A stretch of 64,000 bases of DNA from Tenacibaculum sp. SZ-18 (GTDB taxonomy: Bacteria > Bacteroidota > Bacteroidia > Flavobacteriales > Flavobacteriaceae). The position numbers and the translations under genes were made by a program. The DNA lies in contig NZ_CP019335.1 in assembly GCF_002813915.1 (NCBI RefSeq), positions 3,827,777 to 3,891,776 of the forward strand. The letters run 5' to 3'. The notes under the pieces are model-generated. The model was given only the letters and a program-made list of their open reading frames with translations, did not search any database and was not told the DNA's origin. This document shows, piece after piece, positions 43,914 to 53,004 of this stretch; the first letter of the stretch is position 1; the number at the start of each line of letters is the position of its first letter.

Positions 43914-43950
43914 CAATTCAACTCAAATTAGCATTTATAACCGTTGAATT
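43914..43950. promoter_or_regulatory. inverted repeat between the Lrp/AsnC and TSUP genes
   Basis: AATTCAAC and GTTGAATT form a perfect 8-bp inverted repeat with a 20-nt spacer in the shared upstream region. The half-sites are about 28 bp apart, close to the 3-turn spacing often used by Lrp-type dimers. Confidence 0.35.
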
Positions 43951-44011
43951 AGTTTCCTACTAAAGTAATAGGATTTTAATTTTGAGTCAAGAATTTATTC
44001 ATTTAAATATA

Positions 44012-44737
44012 ATGGCTTTAAGTGTTTTTTTTGTGTTAGTACTCGCTATATTTCTCGGCTTTTTTATTCAAACTGTTGTTGGTTTTGCTGGAGCATTGGT
44101 TGCATTACCTATGTTATTAATAGTTATGAATTTACAAGATGCAATTGCGTATTTAGCATTGTTCTACCTATACTCTAGTTCCATTTTAGTTGTTAAAGAG
44201 TGGAAAAATATTGATAAACTAGTACTGCTAAAACTTACCGTTGCAACAATTATTGGAGTAGCTCTTGGAATTTGGATATTACAATACGGAAAACCATTGG
44301 TTCTCAAAAAAATGTTGGGGTTATTTATTTTACTATACGTTATTTTTAACATGTTTGTGGTTAAAAAAACAAGTGGAAAGAAAAATCGATTTAGCTTTGT
44401 TTTTGGATTGGCTGGTGGTTTTTTTTCAGGACTTTTTTCAACGGGTGGGCCTTTATATGTAATGGTTGTGAAAAATACAGTGGTTGATATGAGAACTTTC
44501 AGAGCGACTATGATTGGTGTTTTAGGTTTGATAACAATTACTCGCGTACCAATTTTGTATGCACAAAATATTCTAACATACAATCATTTTTACAATTCAT
44601 TGTATATAATACCCTCATTTCTATTAGCAACATTCTTGGGAAAATCCTTATATAATAAGCTAAATGAGATTGTGCTAAAGAATATGGTACTCGGTTTATT
44701 ACTGATATCAGGTTTAGTTATGCTTATTAAAAATTAA
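44012..44737 (+). CDS. TSUP family (TauE/SafE-like) membrane transporter
   Basis: A 241-residue inner-membrane protein with about seven or eight helices and the family features FFIQTVVGFAGALVALPMLL near the start and GLAGGFFSGLFSTGGPLYVM in the middle. TSUP members export or import sulfite, sulfoacetate, taurine or other small anions; the substrate here is not defined. The ATG giving MALSVFFVLVLAIFL was preferred to a TTG 10 codons earlier. It is divergent from the Lrp/AsnC gene. Confidence 0.87.
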   Translation: MALSVFFVLVLAIFLGFFIQTVVGFAGALVALPMLLIVMNLQDAIAYLALFYLYSSSILVVKEWKNIDKLVLLKLTVATIIGVALGIWILQYGKPLVLKKMLGLFILLYVIFNMFVVKKTSGKKNRFSFVFGLAGGFFSGLFSTGGPLYVMVVKNTVVDMRTFRATMIGVLGLITITRVPILYAQNILTYNHFYNSLYIIPSFLLATFLGKSLYNKLNEIVLKNMVLGLLLISGLVMLIKN

Positions 44738-44743
44738 GTTATG

Positions 44744-45169
44744 TTAGTGAATCTTTTCAAAAACAAAATCAATTGCGAAGTCCTCATTAGCAACCTTAGC
44801 TTTTAGTTTTCCTTCTTCCATCCTATATGAAATCTCTTTCGGGAAATCGTTTTGTTCATTTTTACAAACCATGGATTTTTCTGTAAGTGAAGTTATGTCG
44901 AAAAGTGTAGGTTCTTGATTGACCCCAGTTACTTGAAAATAAGGAGAACCTTTAATTAGAGTTATATTAAGAGTCTCCTTGAAAATTGTATCCTTATCTT
45001 TTAAAGAATAACCCATTCCAGACAAATCATCGTTCCAAACTTCAAATGTTGTTTTCGTAGAATCTTCATCAATTCGTTTCCATTTACCAATTAAAAAATG
45101 GGGATATTTAGGTTCACTTTTACAAGAGAAACAAATAGAAATTGTAAAAAGTAAAATTAGGTAACGCAT
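44744..45169 (-). CDS. small lipoprotein, unknown function
   Basis: A 141-residue product with a lipobox (ISICFSCKS). The mature part is beta-rich and resembles small lipocalin-like proteins (GKWKRIDEDSTKTTFEVWND, FQVTGVN, YRMEEGKLKAKVAN). No firm family assignment. It is convergent with the TSUP gene, with only 6 nt between the stops. Confidence 0.6.
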   Translation of the reverse strand: MRYLILLFTISICFSCKSEPKYPHFLIGKWKRIDEDSTKTTFEVWNDDLSGMGYSLKDKDTIFKETLNITLIKGSPYFQVTGVNQEPTLFDITSLTEKSMVCKNEQNDFPKEISYRMEEGKLKAKVANEDFAIDFVFEKIH

Positions 45170-45228
45170 AGAAGTCAGATTTTAAATCAATCACTGATTT
45201 TCAGTTCTACAAATTTAAAGAAAAGTCG

Positions 45229-45236
45229 TAAATTCG
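45229..45236 (+). promoter_or_regulatory. -7-like promoter box of prfA
   Basis: TAAATTCG differs from TAnnTTTG in one base and ends 19 nt before the ATG. No clear -33 element. Confidence 0.35.
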
Positions 45237-45255
45237 CACTCCAACGAAAAGAATA

Positions 45256-46332
45256 ATGCTAGATAAATTACAGATAGTAAAGCAACGCTACGATGAGGTA
45301 TCAGATTTAATTATCCAACCAGATATTATTTCTGATCAAAAGCGTTATGTACAGCTCAATAAGGAATACAAAGACTTAGGTAAGGTTGTGAAAAAAGCAA
45401 ATGAGTATGAAACGCTTTTAAACAATATCGAAGAAGCTAAGGAAATTATAGCCGATGGTAGTGATGCAGAAATGGTTGAAATGGCTAAGATGGAAATGGA
45501 TGAAGCAAAAGAAAGAATTCCTGTATTAGAAGAAGAAATTAAGTTCTTATTAATTCCGAGAGATCCAGAAGATGGAAAAAATGCTGTTGTCGAACTACGA
45601 GCGGGAACAGGTGGTGATGAAGCAAGTATTTTTGCTGGTGATTTATTTAGAATGTATTCTAAGTATTGTGAAGGAAAAGGATGGAAAGTTTCTATTGTTG
45701 ATTACAGCGAAGGGACTAATGGCGGATTTAAAGAGATTCAATTTGAAGTTTCTGGAGAAGATGTTTATGGTACGTTAAAATTTGAAGCTGGTGTTCACCG
45801 TGTTCAACGTGTTCCACAGACGGAAACTCAAGGTAGAGTGCACACATCAGCAGCTACGTGCATGGTGTTTCCAGAGGCTGAAGAGTTTGATGTAGAAATT
45901 AACCCTAAAGATGTGCGTATTGACTTCTTTTGTTCTTCAGGTCCAGGAGGTCAGTCTGTGAACACAACATATTCTGCGGTACGTTTAACACATATTCCAA
46001 CAGGATTGGTTGCACAGTGTCAAGATCAAAAGTCTCAGCATAAAAATAAGGAGAAGGCATTTAAAGTTTTACGTTCTAGATTATATGATTTAGAATTAGC
46101 TAAAAAGCAAGCTGAAGATGCTGCGAAACGCGGTTCTATGGTGACTTCCGGAGATCGTTCGGCAAAAATCAGAACATATAATTATCCTCAAGGTCGTGTT
46201 ACGGATCATAGAATAGGATTAACACTTTACGATTTACAGAATATTGTAAATGGTGATATCCAGAAAATCATTGATGAATTGATGCTAGCTGAAAATACAT
46301 CCAAACTAAAAGAATTGGGAGAAACGATATAA
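45256..46332 (+). CDS. prfA: peptide chain release factor 1
   Basis: RF1 recognises UAA and UAG and triggers peptide release. The 358-residue product has the coiled N-terminal domain, [40 protein letters not shown] and the catalytic GGQ motif in [20 protein letters not shown]. It ends with [20 protein letters not shown]. The tripeptide anticodon region (QVP-type in RF1) lies within VQRVPQTE. Length is normal. Confidence 0.97.
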   Translation: MLDKLQIVKQRYDEVSDLIIQPDIISDQKRYVQLNKEYKDLGKVVKKANEYETLLNNIEEAKEIIADGSDAEMVEMAKMEMDEAKERIPVLEEEIKFLLIPRDPEDGKNAVVELRAGTGGDEASIFAGDLFRMYSKYCEGKGWKVSIVDYSEGTNGGFKEIQFEVSGEDVYGTLKFEAGVHRVQRVPQTETQGRVHTSAATCMVFPEAEEFDVEINPKDVRIDFFCSSGPGGQSVNTTYSAVRLTHIPTGLVAQCQDQKSQHKNKEKAFKVLRSRLYDLELAKKQAEDAAKRGSMVTSGDRSAKIRTYNYPQGRVTDHRIGLTLYDLQNIVNGDIQKIIDELMLAENTSKLKELGETI

Positions 46333-46334
46333 AG

Positions 46335-46362
46335 AAGAACGCAACCAGATGGTTGCGTTCTT
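46335..46362 (+). terminator. terminator of prfA
   Basis: A perfect 12-bp stem (AAGAACGCAACC with GGTTGCGTTCTT) with loop AGAT, starting 3 nt after the stop codon. Confidence 0.75.
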
Positions 46363-46383
46363 AGTAGTTATATTTGTCATCTT

Positions 46384-47334
46384 ATGAGTTATAGTAGAGA
46401 CGAAATATTGACGGTGGCGTTCTATAATGTTGAAAATTTATTTGATACTATAAATGATCCAAATACCAATGACGATGTATATACCCTTAAAGGAGAGAGA
46501 AATTGGAATTATAAACGATACTATAGTAAACTAAAGAAAATTGGCTATGTTATTTCCCAAATAGGTAAAAAGAGGTCTTCAGAACCTCCAGTTTTAGTTG
46601 GTTTAGCAGAAGTAGAAAATGCTAGAGTTTTAAATGATTTAGTGAATCAAAAAGATTTGCAAAAATTTGGGTATCGTTATGTCCATTTCGATTCTAATGA
46701 TGAAAGAGGTATTGATACCGCTTTATTATATCGCGATCGTTTTTTTGATCCGGTTTCTACAGATACAATGCAATTCAATTTTTTAGATGAAAATGGAAAC
46801 TTTGATTATACAAGAGATGTTTTATTAGTTTCCGGTTTTATGAATGACGATTTGGTTCATATATTGGTGAATCATTGGCCATCAAGAAGAGAAGGGGAAT
46901 TAGTATCTAGGTCAAAACGAATAAAGGCAGCTGATGTTGTAATGGAAGCAGTGGACAGAATTAGGAGTAAAGATCCAGATGCGAAAATCATAATTATGGG
47001 AGATTTTAATGATAATCCAACATCTGAGAGTATTAGTAATCATTTGGTGACAAAAGATTTCTTTAATCCTATGTTATCTATTTATGAAAGTGGTTTAGGA
47101 ACGTTAACATTTAGAAAAGAATGGCATTTGTTTGATCAAATTATATTATCAAATAATTTTAATTCAGATAACAGAAGTCATCAATTCATAAGTGCTGAAA
47201 TATTTAATAAATCTTGGCTTACGACAAGGAAAGGTAAGCATAAGGGAGCTCCTTTTAGAACATATATTGGACCTTGGTATAGAGGAGGTTTCTCAGATCA
47301 TTTTCCAGTGTTTGTAACCCTTAAAAAGAATTAA
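46384..47334 (+). CDS. endonuclease/exonuclease/phosphatase (EEP) family protein
   Basis: A 316-residue EEP-superfamily protein with the metal and catalytic motifs in order: FYNVENLFDT, GLAEVENARVL (metal Glu), GIDTALLY, VNHWPSRREGE (His), IIMGDFNDNPTSES (Asp/Asn) and GGFSDHFPVFVTL (Asp-His). Members hydrolyse phosphodiesters in DNA, RNA or phospholipids. No signal peptide, so it is probably cytoplasmic. Specificity is unknown. Confidence 0.88.
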   Translation: MSYSRDEILTVAFYNVENLFDTINDPNTNDDVYTLKGERNWNYKRYYSKLKKIGYVISQIGKKRSSEPPVLVGLAEVENARVLNDLVNQKDLQKFGYRYVHFDSNDERGIDTALLYRDRFFDPVSTDTMQFNFLDENGNFDYTRDVLLVSGFMNDDLVHILVNHWPSRREGELVSRSKRIKAADVVMEAVDRIRSKDPDAKIIIMGDFNDNPTSESISNHLVTKDFFNPMLSIYESGLGTLTFRKEWHLFDQIILSNNFNSDNRSHQFISAEIFNKSWLTTRKGKHKGAPFRTYIGPWYRGGFSDHFPVFVTLKKN

Positions 47335-47364
47335 AAAACCCAGCCTATATAAGCTGGGTTTTTT
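47333..47364. terminator. bidirectional terminator after the EEP gene
   Basis: AAAAAACCCAGC pairs with GCTGGGTTTTTT around an 8-nt loop. It serves the plus-strand EEP gene and lies shortly after the minus-strand glmS stop. Confidence 0.85.
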
Positions 47365-47390
47365 AGATTAAATATTTTTCTATTCCTTAG

Positions 47391-49247
47391 TTATTCAACA
47401 GTTACAGATTTAGCTAAGTTTCTTGGCTGATCTACATTTTTACCTAACATAACAGCAATATGATAAGATAATAGCTGTAAAGGAATTGTTGTCAATAAAG
47501 GCGTTAGCGCTTCTTCCGTTTCTGGAATTTCAATTACGTGATCTGCGATTTCTTTTACGGTTTCATCACCTTCTGTAACAATGGCAATAATTTTACCTCT
47601 TCTTGATTTGATTTCTTGAATATTACTTACAACTTTCTCGTAATGGCCTTTTCTTGTGGCAATAACGAATACAGGCATGTTTTCGTCGATTAATGCAATA
47701 GGTCCATGCTTCATTTCTGCGGCAGGATATCCTTCTGCATGAATATAAGATATTTCTTTAAGTTTTAAAGCTCCTTCTAAAGCCACAGGAAAGTTGAATC
47801 CACGTCCCAAATATAGGCAGTTAGTGGCCTCCATGTAATGATGAGCAATATCCTTAACAATTGGATCAATTTTTAATAATTGTTCTACTTGCGTAGGAAT
47901 TTGTTGCATTGTTTGTAAATAGTTATTTACTGCTGTTTTAGAAAGAGTTCCTTTAGCTTGAGCAAGTTTTAAAGATATTAACGTTAAAACAGTAATCTGT
48001 GTAGTGAATGCTTTTGTAGACGCCACACCAATTTCTGGACCAGCATGTGTGTAAGCACCTGCATGAGTCTCTCTTGCGATTGAAGAACCAACAACGTTGC
48101 AAACACCAAATACAAACGCTCCTTTAGATTTTGCTAATTTAATAGCAGCTAAAGTATCAGCTGTTTCTCCTGATTGAGAAATAGCAATTACAACATCATT
48201 AGGTGTGATAATTGGATTTCTATAACGGAATTCTGAAGCATATTCAACTTCAACAGGAATTCTTGCCATGTCTTCAATTAAATATTCTCCAACTAAACCA
48301 GCATGCCAAGAAGTACCACAAGCGATTATGATAATTCTATCTGCATTTAAGAATTTACTAATATTATCATCAATCCCTGCCATTTTAATAATTCCTTCAT
48401 TAGGTAACATTCTACCACGGTAAGTATCTATAATAGCTTTTGGTTGTTCATATATTTCCTTTAACATGAAATGATCATAGCCACCTTTTTCAATTTGATC
48501 TAAACTTAATTTAAGCTCTTGAATATCTGGATCGACGGGTTTATCATTATCAATTTTTCTTACTTTTATTTTTCTACCTTTCTTAATAATTGCTAATTCC
48601 CCATCTTCAAGATATAAAGCATCTTTGGTGAATTCAATAAAAGGAGATGCATCAGACGCAACAAAGAACTCTTCGTTGTCTTTACCGATTCCAATTGCGA
48701 TAGGACTTCCCAATCTTGCTATCACAAGTTCATTAGGTTTAGTTTTATCAAAAACGGCAATTGCATATGCTCCAATTACATTTGTTAGAGCTAGCTGAAC
48801 TGCTTTACCAAGTTTGCATTCCTCTGTTTTTTTTACCTCCTCGATTAAATTAACTAAAACTTCAGTATCAGTATCACTTTTAAACTTATAACCACGAGAA
48901 AGTAACTCTTTTTTGATGGTATCGTAGTTTTCAATTATACCATTGTGCACGATTACTAAGTCTCCCGATTCGGAAAAATGCGGATGGGAATTAACGTCGT
49001 TAGGTTCACCATGTGTAGCCCATCTAGTATGTCCAATACCTATTTTTCCTATTTTTCTAATTTCTTCTTTGTTAGTGATTACTTCTAAATCTGAAACTTT
49101 TCCTTTTGTTTTAGATAAGTTAATGCTATTACCGTCATACATCATTATACCCGCACTATCATATCCGCGATATTCTAATCTTTTTAAACCATTAATAACT
49201 ATTGGATATGCATCTCTATCTCCTATATAACCTGTTATACCACACAT
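47391..49247 (-). CDS. glmS: glutamine--fructose-6-phosphate aminotransferase (isomerizing)
   Basis: GlmS makes glucosamine-6-phosphate from fructose-6-phosphate and glutamine, the first step to UDP-GlcNAc. The 618-residue product has the N-terminal glutaminase domain with nucleophile Cys2 (MCGITGYIGD) and GHTRWATHGEPNDVNSHPH. Two SIS sugar-isomerase domains follow (CGTSWHAGLVGEYLIED, SQSGETADTLAAIKLAKSKG, LGRGFNFPVALEGALKLKEI), and the conserved end is NLAKSVTVE. It is downstream of the DUF4270 and glycogen-synthase-like genes on the same strand. Confidence 0.97.
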   Translation of the reverse strand: MCGITGYIGDRDAYPIVINGLKRLEYRGYDSAGIMMYDGNSINLSKTKGKVSDLEVITNKEEIRKIGKIGIGHTRWATHGEPNDVNSHPHFSESGDLVIVHNGIIENYDTIKKELLSRGYKFKSDTDTEVLVNLIEEVKKTEECKLGKAVQLALTNVIGAYAIAVFDKTKPNELVIARLGSPIAIGIGKDNEEFFVASDASPFIEFTKDALYLEDGELAIIKKGRKIKVRKIDNDKPVDPDIQELKLSLDQIEKGGYDHFMLKEIYEQPKAIIDTYRGRMLPNEGIIKMAGIDDNISKFLNADRIIIIACGTSWHAGLVGEYLIEDMARIPVEVEYASEFRYRNPIITPNDVVIAISQSGETADTLAAIKLAKSKGAFVFGVCNVVGSSIARETHAGAYTHAGPEIGVASTKAFTTQITVLTLISLKLAQAKGTLSKTAVNNYLQTMQQIPTQVEQLLKIDPIVKDIAHHYMEATNCLYLGRGFNFPVALEGALKLKEISYIHAEGYPAAEMKHGPIALIDENMPVFVIATRKGHYEKVVSNIQEIKSRRGKIIAIVTEGDETVKEIADHVIEIPETEEALTPLLTTIPLQLLSYHIAVMLGKNVDQPRNLAKSVTVE

Positions 49248-49274
49248 AATAATTTTTTCTAGTTTTCTTAGTTT

Positions 49275-50816
49275 TTAATTTGCTTTTTCCTCTGAATAGG
49301 AGATAATAAGTTTAGCTCTTTTTTCGCCATTTACAGAAGAATGATTTAATAATGTAACTCCTCTGGGATTCCAGTTGTAAGAGTTTATTTGAGTTTGAAC
49401 AAAATTGTTAACTACAGCAGCGTCTGTTCGTGAATTATATACTTTAAGTATTAAAGGGTAATTTTCATTAGAGTCTCCGCTTACCAAGTTTGAAATATAA
49501 TCAGTTATTCTTATTGTATAATCCTTTGGTTTACCGTCATCATCATCTCCTAAAAATCCACCAAAAAATAATTGTTCTGTATAACTATCTTCAATTTGTT
49601 CACCATCTCCAACTCCCGTATTTTTAAATATTAATAATCTTGAAGGGACTTTGGTGGTGTCTCTAGAAGTATCGATGCTGAACACGAGAGAAGCATCATT
49701 AATTAAAATATTTTGAGATCTTAAATCTTGAAGTTCGGTTCCATTTAAAATGTTTATGGTCGCCATACTTCCCGCAGTACCTTGAATAGCAAAACTATTT
49801 GATGGTGCAGCATTTTGAGGGGCTGTCATTTTATATTGACTGTTTACTATTCCTGAAAAGTTAAATGTGTAGTTACCAACGATGGTGTCTTTAACCACAC
49901 CTTCATCCAATCTTGTAATTGTGTAGTAAAATTTCAATCGAGGTGCATTTGTCCCCAATGATAATGGAACCATTGAACCATCTGTACCTTTAGTTTTTAA
50001 AATAATTCCTCTGAAATAATTGTTCAGATCACTTTGAGATGCAAATTCAGTATCAGAGAATTTATCCCAAAATAATTCTTTCATACGAGTTTTGTTTAAA
50101 GGAACTGTTAAAAAAGGGATGCTATTAGTTAATTTTATAGTCTCTTCAAACGTTTCACCTGTACTTAATTCTCTTTCGACAACATAAAGTGTATCTGTTG
50201 GATCTGGTGTGTATGTAAACCCTGGATCATCATTCAATAATTCAGATTCTACATATGTTGCGTCAGACATATATGAATTTTGCTGTGTTGGGTCTCCTGG
50301 GTTTAAGTTGTTTAAGAATGTCCCGTTTCGGAATACTTCTAAAGACATTGGAATTGAAGAATTACCTAGTAAAGAATCTAGTCTAAATTTAGGCTTTCCA
50401 TCAGATTCATTTTCCAATCTTGTTGATGTATAAGGAATTTCAAGAACCGCTTCGTTAAATACATAAATAGAATCTAAATCTTCTTCGTCTCCACTTTCTG
50501 CTTCTGTAGTGTTTTGGACAGTTTGAGGATTAACTACAACACCTAATTGACCTATAATTGATGCTTCAATTCTTTTGTAATCAGGATTGTTGTATACCCC
50601 TAATAAATATTCACTTAAGCTACCAATCGCAAGGTTATCCGCCCTTACAGCTTCTAAAATACTATCTTTAACAATCACTTCAAGCGTAATTTGTTTAGTA
50701 TCAAATTGATTGTTACTAATTACATTAACTCCAATTTCACGAAAATCTTTTTCGCACGAAATCACAAATAAAAGTGAAACTAAAGCTACACTTAAATACA
50801 CAATTTTTTTAATCAT
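49275..50816 (-). CDS. DUF4270-family lipoprotein
   Basis: A 513-residue lipoprotein (lipobox FVISCEKD, Cys near 21) with the DUF4270 pattern: an N-terminal segment FREIGVNVISNNQFDTKQIT, then beta-rich sequence to the end (YNWNPRGVTLLNHS). The family is restricted to Bacteroidota and presumably sits on the outer membrane; no activity is known. It starts 14 nt after the glycogen-synthase-like gene and precedes glmS by 27 nt, so the three are one operon, perhaps connected to envelope sugar metabolism. Confidence 0.85.
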   Translation of the reverse strand: MIKKIVYLSVALVSLLFVISCEKDFREIGVNVISNNQFDTKQITLEVIVKDSILEAVRADNLAIGSLSEYLLGVYNNPDYKRIEASIIGQLGVVVNPQTVQNTTEAESGDEEDLDSIYVFNEAVLEIPYTSTRLENESDGKPKFRLDSLLGNSSIPMSLEVFRNGTFLNNLNPGDPTQQNSYMSDATYVESELLNDDPGFTYTPDPTDTLYVVERELSTGETFEETIKLTNSIPFLTVPLNKTRMKELFWDKFSDTEFASQSDLNNYFRGIILKTKGTDGSMVPLSLGTNAPRLKFYYTITRLDEGVVKDTIVGNYTFNFSGIVNSQYKMTAPQNAAPSNSFAIQGTAGSMATINILNGTELQDLRSQNILINDASLVFSIDTSRDTTKVPSRLLIFKNTGVGDGEQIEDSYTEQLFFGGFLGDDDDGKPKDYTIRITDYISNLVSGDSNENYPLILKVYNSRTDAAVVNNFVQTQINSYNWNPRGVTLLNHSSVNGEKRAKLIISYSEEKAN

Positions 50817-50830
50817 ATTTGTTTGAAAAA

Positions 50831-51652
50831 TTAAGAATCTTGAAGCTCAAGAACGTTTTGTTTGTAAAAGTCTAAGTAAGCCTCAGTTAAATACTCTTCA
50901 GATTGGTAGTTTAATAATGTAACGCCACTTTCGTTAATGAATTGTTCGAACTCTTCTGAATATGCATCACTTCCTTTGATAATTGCATCAGAGTTCATAA
51001 CTGCGTTACGTAATATGTTCTCATGTGTTGGTTTTTCTAAATGAGCAACAGAAGAATTATTAATTTTATCAAACTTTACTTTGTTGATTAAATCACTATT
51101 TAATTCACCTTCAAATTCTTTGTTGTATAAAGATGTAACGATTTTACTATCAGTAAATAACGGTTCTTCTTTATAATATTCTTTCAAATACATTGGAAGC
51201 AAAGAAGCCATCCACCCATGAACATGAATAATATCTGGGGCCCAGTTTAATTTTTTTACTGTTTCAACAACACCTTTTGCAAAGAAAATCATTCTTTCGT
51301 CATTATCGTTGAAGAGTTTGTCGTCCTCGTCTGTATATATAGCCTTTCTTTTGAAATATTCATCGTTATCGATGAAATATACTTGCATTCTTTCTTTTGG
51401 AATAGATGCAACCTTAATAATTAGAGGCATATCCATGTCGTTGATGATTAAGTTCATTCCAGACAATCTAATTACTTCATGTAGTTGATGTCTTCTTTCA
51501 TTAATCACGCCGAAACGTGGCATAAAAATTCTGGTTTGAACTCCTTTAGAATGCGCAAATTTTGCAACATTGAATGCGGTAGATGATAATTCTGTTTCCG
51601 GTAAGTAAGGAATAACTTCCGATGAAACATACAATATTCTCTTATCCTTCAT
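50831..51652 (-). CDS. glycogen/starch synthase N-terminal-domain protein (half length)
   Basis: A 273-residue protein corresponding to the N-terminal Rossmann domain of GT5 glycogen synthases. It shows ILYVSSEVIPYLPETELSST, FMPRFGVINERRHQLHEVIR, YFIDNDEYFKRKAIY and PDIIHVHGWMASLLPMYLKE. Full-length GlgA is about 470-500 residues; the C-terminal GT-B domain is absent and the ADP-glucose-binding KxGG loop is replaced by PETELSS, so glycosyltransferase activity is doubtful. The organisation next to DUF4270 and glmS, divergent from panC, suggests a conserved non-glycogen role. Confidence 0.8.
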   Translation of the reverse strand: MKDKRILYVSSEVIPYLPETELSSTAFNVAKFAHSKGVQTRIFMPRFGVINERRHQLHEVIRLSGMNLIINDMDMPLIIKVASIPKERMQVYFIDNDEYFKRKAIYTDEDDKLFNDNDERMIFFAKGVVETVKKLNWAPDIIHVHGWMASLLPMYLKEYYKEEPLFTDSKIVTSLYNKEFEGELNSDLINKVKFDKINNSSVAHLEKPTHENILRNAVMNSDAIIKGSDAYSEEFEQFINESGVTLLNYQSEEYLTEAYLDFYKQNVLELQDS

Positions 51653-51715
51653 TAAATCTAACTCTTTTAAAGCTGCAAAACTACGAAATTTTATGCTAAA
51701 ATCCTGTTAAATTGC

Positions 51716-51723
51716 TAATTTTG
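51716..51723 (+). promoter_or_regulatory. -7 promoter box of panC
   Basis: TAATTTTG matches TAnnTTTG exactly and ends 22 nt before the panC ATG. No good TTG at 19 nt upstream is visible. Confidence 0.5.
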
Positions 51724-51745
51724 CCCAGATCGTAACATACATTTA

Positions 51746-52597
51746 ATGAAAATAATCAAGTCAAAATCCGATTTAAAAATCTATTTAGCGGAAGAAAAAA
51801 AGAAGGGAAATAGTATTGGATTTGTTCCTACGATGGGTGCATTACATAAAGGACACCTTTCTCTAGTAGAGATGGCTTTAAGCAAAACTGATGTTACTAT
51901 AGTAAGTATATTCGTGAATCCTACTCAGTTTGATAATAAGGAAGATTTAGCTAAGTATCCAACAACGTTTGAGAAAGATGTAGAATTACTCGAACGTATT
52001 AATTGTGATATTCTGTTTTATCCATCTGTAGATGAGATTTATGACGGAAATATTGTTTCAGAAAGTTTTGATTTTGATGGTTTAGAAAATCAAATGGAAG
52101 GAAAATTTAGAGATGGGCATTTTGATGGAGTAGGAACAATTGTAAAAGCTTTGTTCGAAATTATTGAGCCGGATATCGCATATTTTGGCAAAAAGGATTT
52201 TCAGCAATTACAGATTATCAAAAAATTGGTAAAAAAGTATAATATCCCAGTAAAGGTAAAAGGAATGCCAATATTTAGAGAGCCAGATGGATTAGCCATG
52301 AGTTCTCGAAATACGAGATTAAGTAAAGAGCACAGAGAAGCAGCCCCTTTCATTTATAAAGTATTAAAAAAGGCAAGAAAAAAAAATGGCATAAAAAGTG
52401 TTAAAGAAATAACGAAATGGGTTGAAAAACAATTTCAAGAGCACCCTCTGTTAGAACTAGAATATTTTACAATTGCAGAAGAAAAAACGTTAATTTCTGT
52501 GGAAGAGTTTGAGGGTAATAAACGATATAGAGCTTTTATTGCTGTATTCGCAGGAGAAATCCGATTAATTGATAATATCCGTTTCAAAAACAATTAA
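51746..52597 (+). CDS. panC: pantothenate synthetase
   Basis: PanC joins pantoate and beta-alanine using ATP. The 283-residue product has the nucleotidyltransferase HxGH-type motif in FVPTMGALHKGHLSLVEMA, SIFVNPTQFDNKEDLAKYP, AYFGKKDFQQLQIIKKL and the PDGLAMSSRNTRLS loop. It starts the pantothenate operon; panD, making beta-alanine, follows 44 nt later. Confidence 0.97.
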   Translation: MKIIKSKSDLKIYLAEEKKKGNSIGFVPTMGALHKGHLSLVEMALSKTDVTIVSIFVNPTQFDNKEDLAKYPTTFEKDVELLERINCDILFYPSVDEIYDGNIVSESFDFDGLENQMEGKFRDGHFDGVGTIVKALFEIIEPDIAYFGKKDFQQLQIIKKLVKKYNIPVKVKGMPIFREPDGLAMSSRNTRLSKEHREAAPFIYKVLKKARKKNGIKSVKEITKWVEKQFQEHPLLELEYFTIAEEKTLISVEEFEGNKRYRAFIAVFAGEIRLIDNIRFKNN

Positions 52598-52629
52598 CTA
52601 ATTATAAAAGATAGATTCTTTAAAAACAG

Positions 52630-52637
52630 TATTTTTG
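52630..52637 (+). promoter_or_regulatory. -7 promoter box of panD
   Basis: TATTTTTG matches TAnnTTTG exactly and ends 4 nt before the panD ATG, the same spacing as at rsmA, implying a leaderless internal transcript besides read-through from panC. Confidence 0.45.
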
Positions 52638-52641
52638 TAGC

Positions 52642-52992
52642 ATGTTAGTACAAGTAGTAAAATCAAAAATTCACCGCGTAAAGGTTACGGGTGCCGATTT
52701 AAATTATATAGGAAGCATTACCATTGATGAAGATTTAATGGATGCAGCTGGTATTATTGAAGGAGAAAGAGTTCAAATTGTAAATAATAACAACGGTGAA
52801 CGTCTAGAAACTTATGCGATTCCTGGTCCAAGAAAAAGCGGTGAAGTTACCTTAAATGGAGCTGCGGCAAGGAGAGTTCAAAAAGGAGATGTGTTGATTT
52901 TAATTGTATACGGATTTTTGGATATAGAAGAAGCTAAAAAATTCAAGCCTCAATTAGTTTTTCCAAACGAGCAAACAAATTTATTAGAATAA
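52642..52992 (+). CDS. panD: aspartate 1-decarboxylase proenzyme
   Basis: PanD decarboxylates aspartate to beta-alanine and cleaves itself to form its pyruvoyl cofactor. The 116-residue product has the self-cleavage Gly-Ser in [19 protein letters not shown] (Ser25 becomes pyruvoyl). It also has [19 protein letters not shown] and the conserved [20 protein letters not shown]. It works directly with the neighbouring panC product. Confidence 0.97.
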   Translation: MLVQVVKSKIHRVKVTGADLNYIGSITIDEDLMDAAGIIEGERVQIVNNNNGERLETYAIPGPRKSGEVTLNGAAARRVQKGDVLILIVYGFLDIEEAKKFKPQLVFPNEQTNLLE

Positions 52993-53004
52993 AACCACTT
53001 CAAT

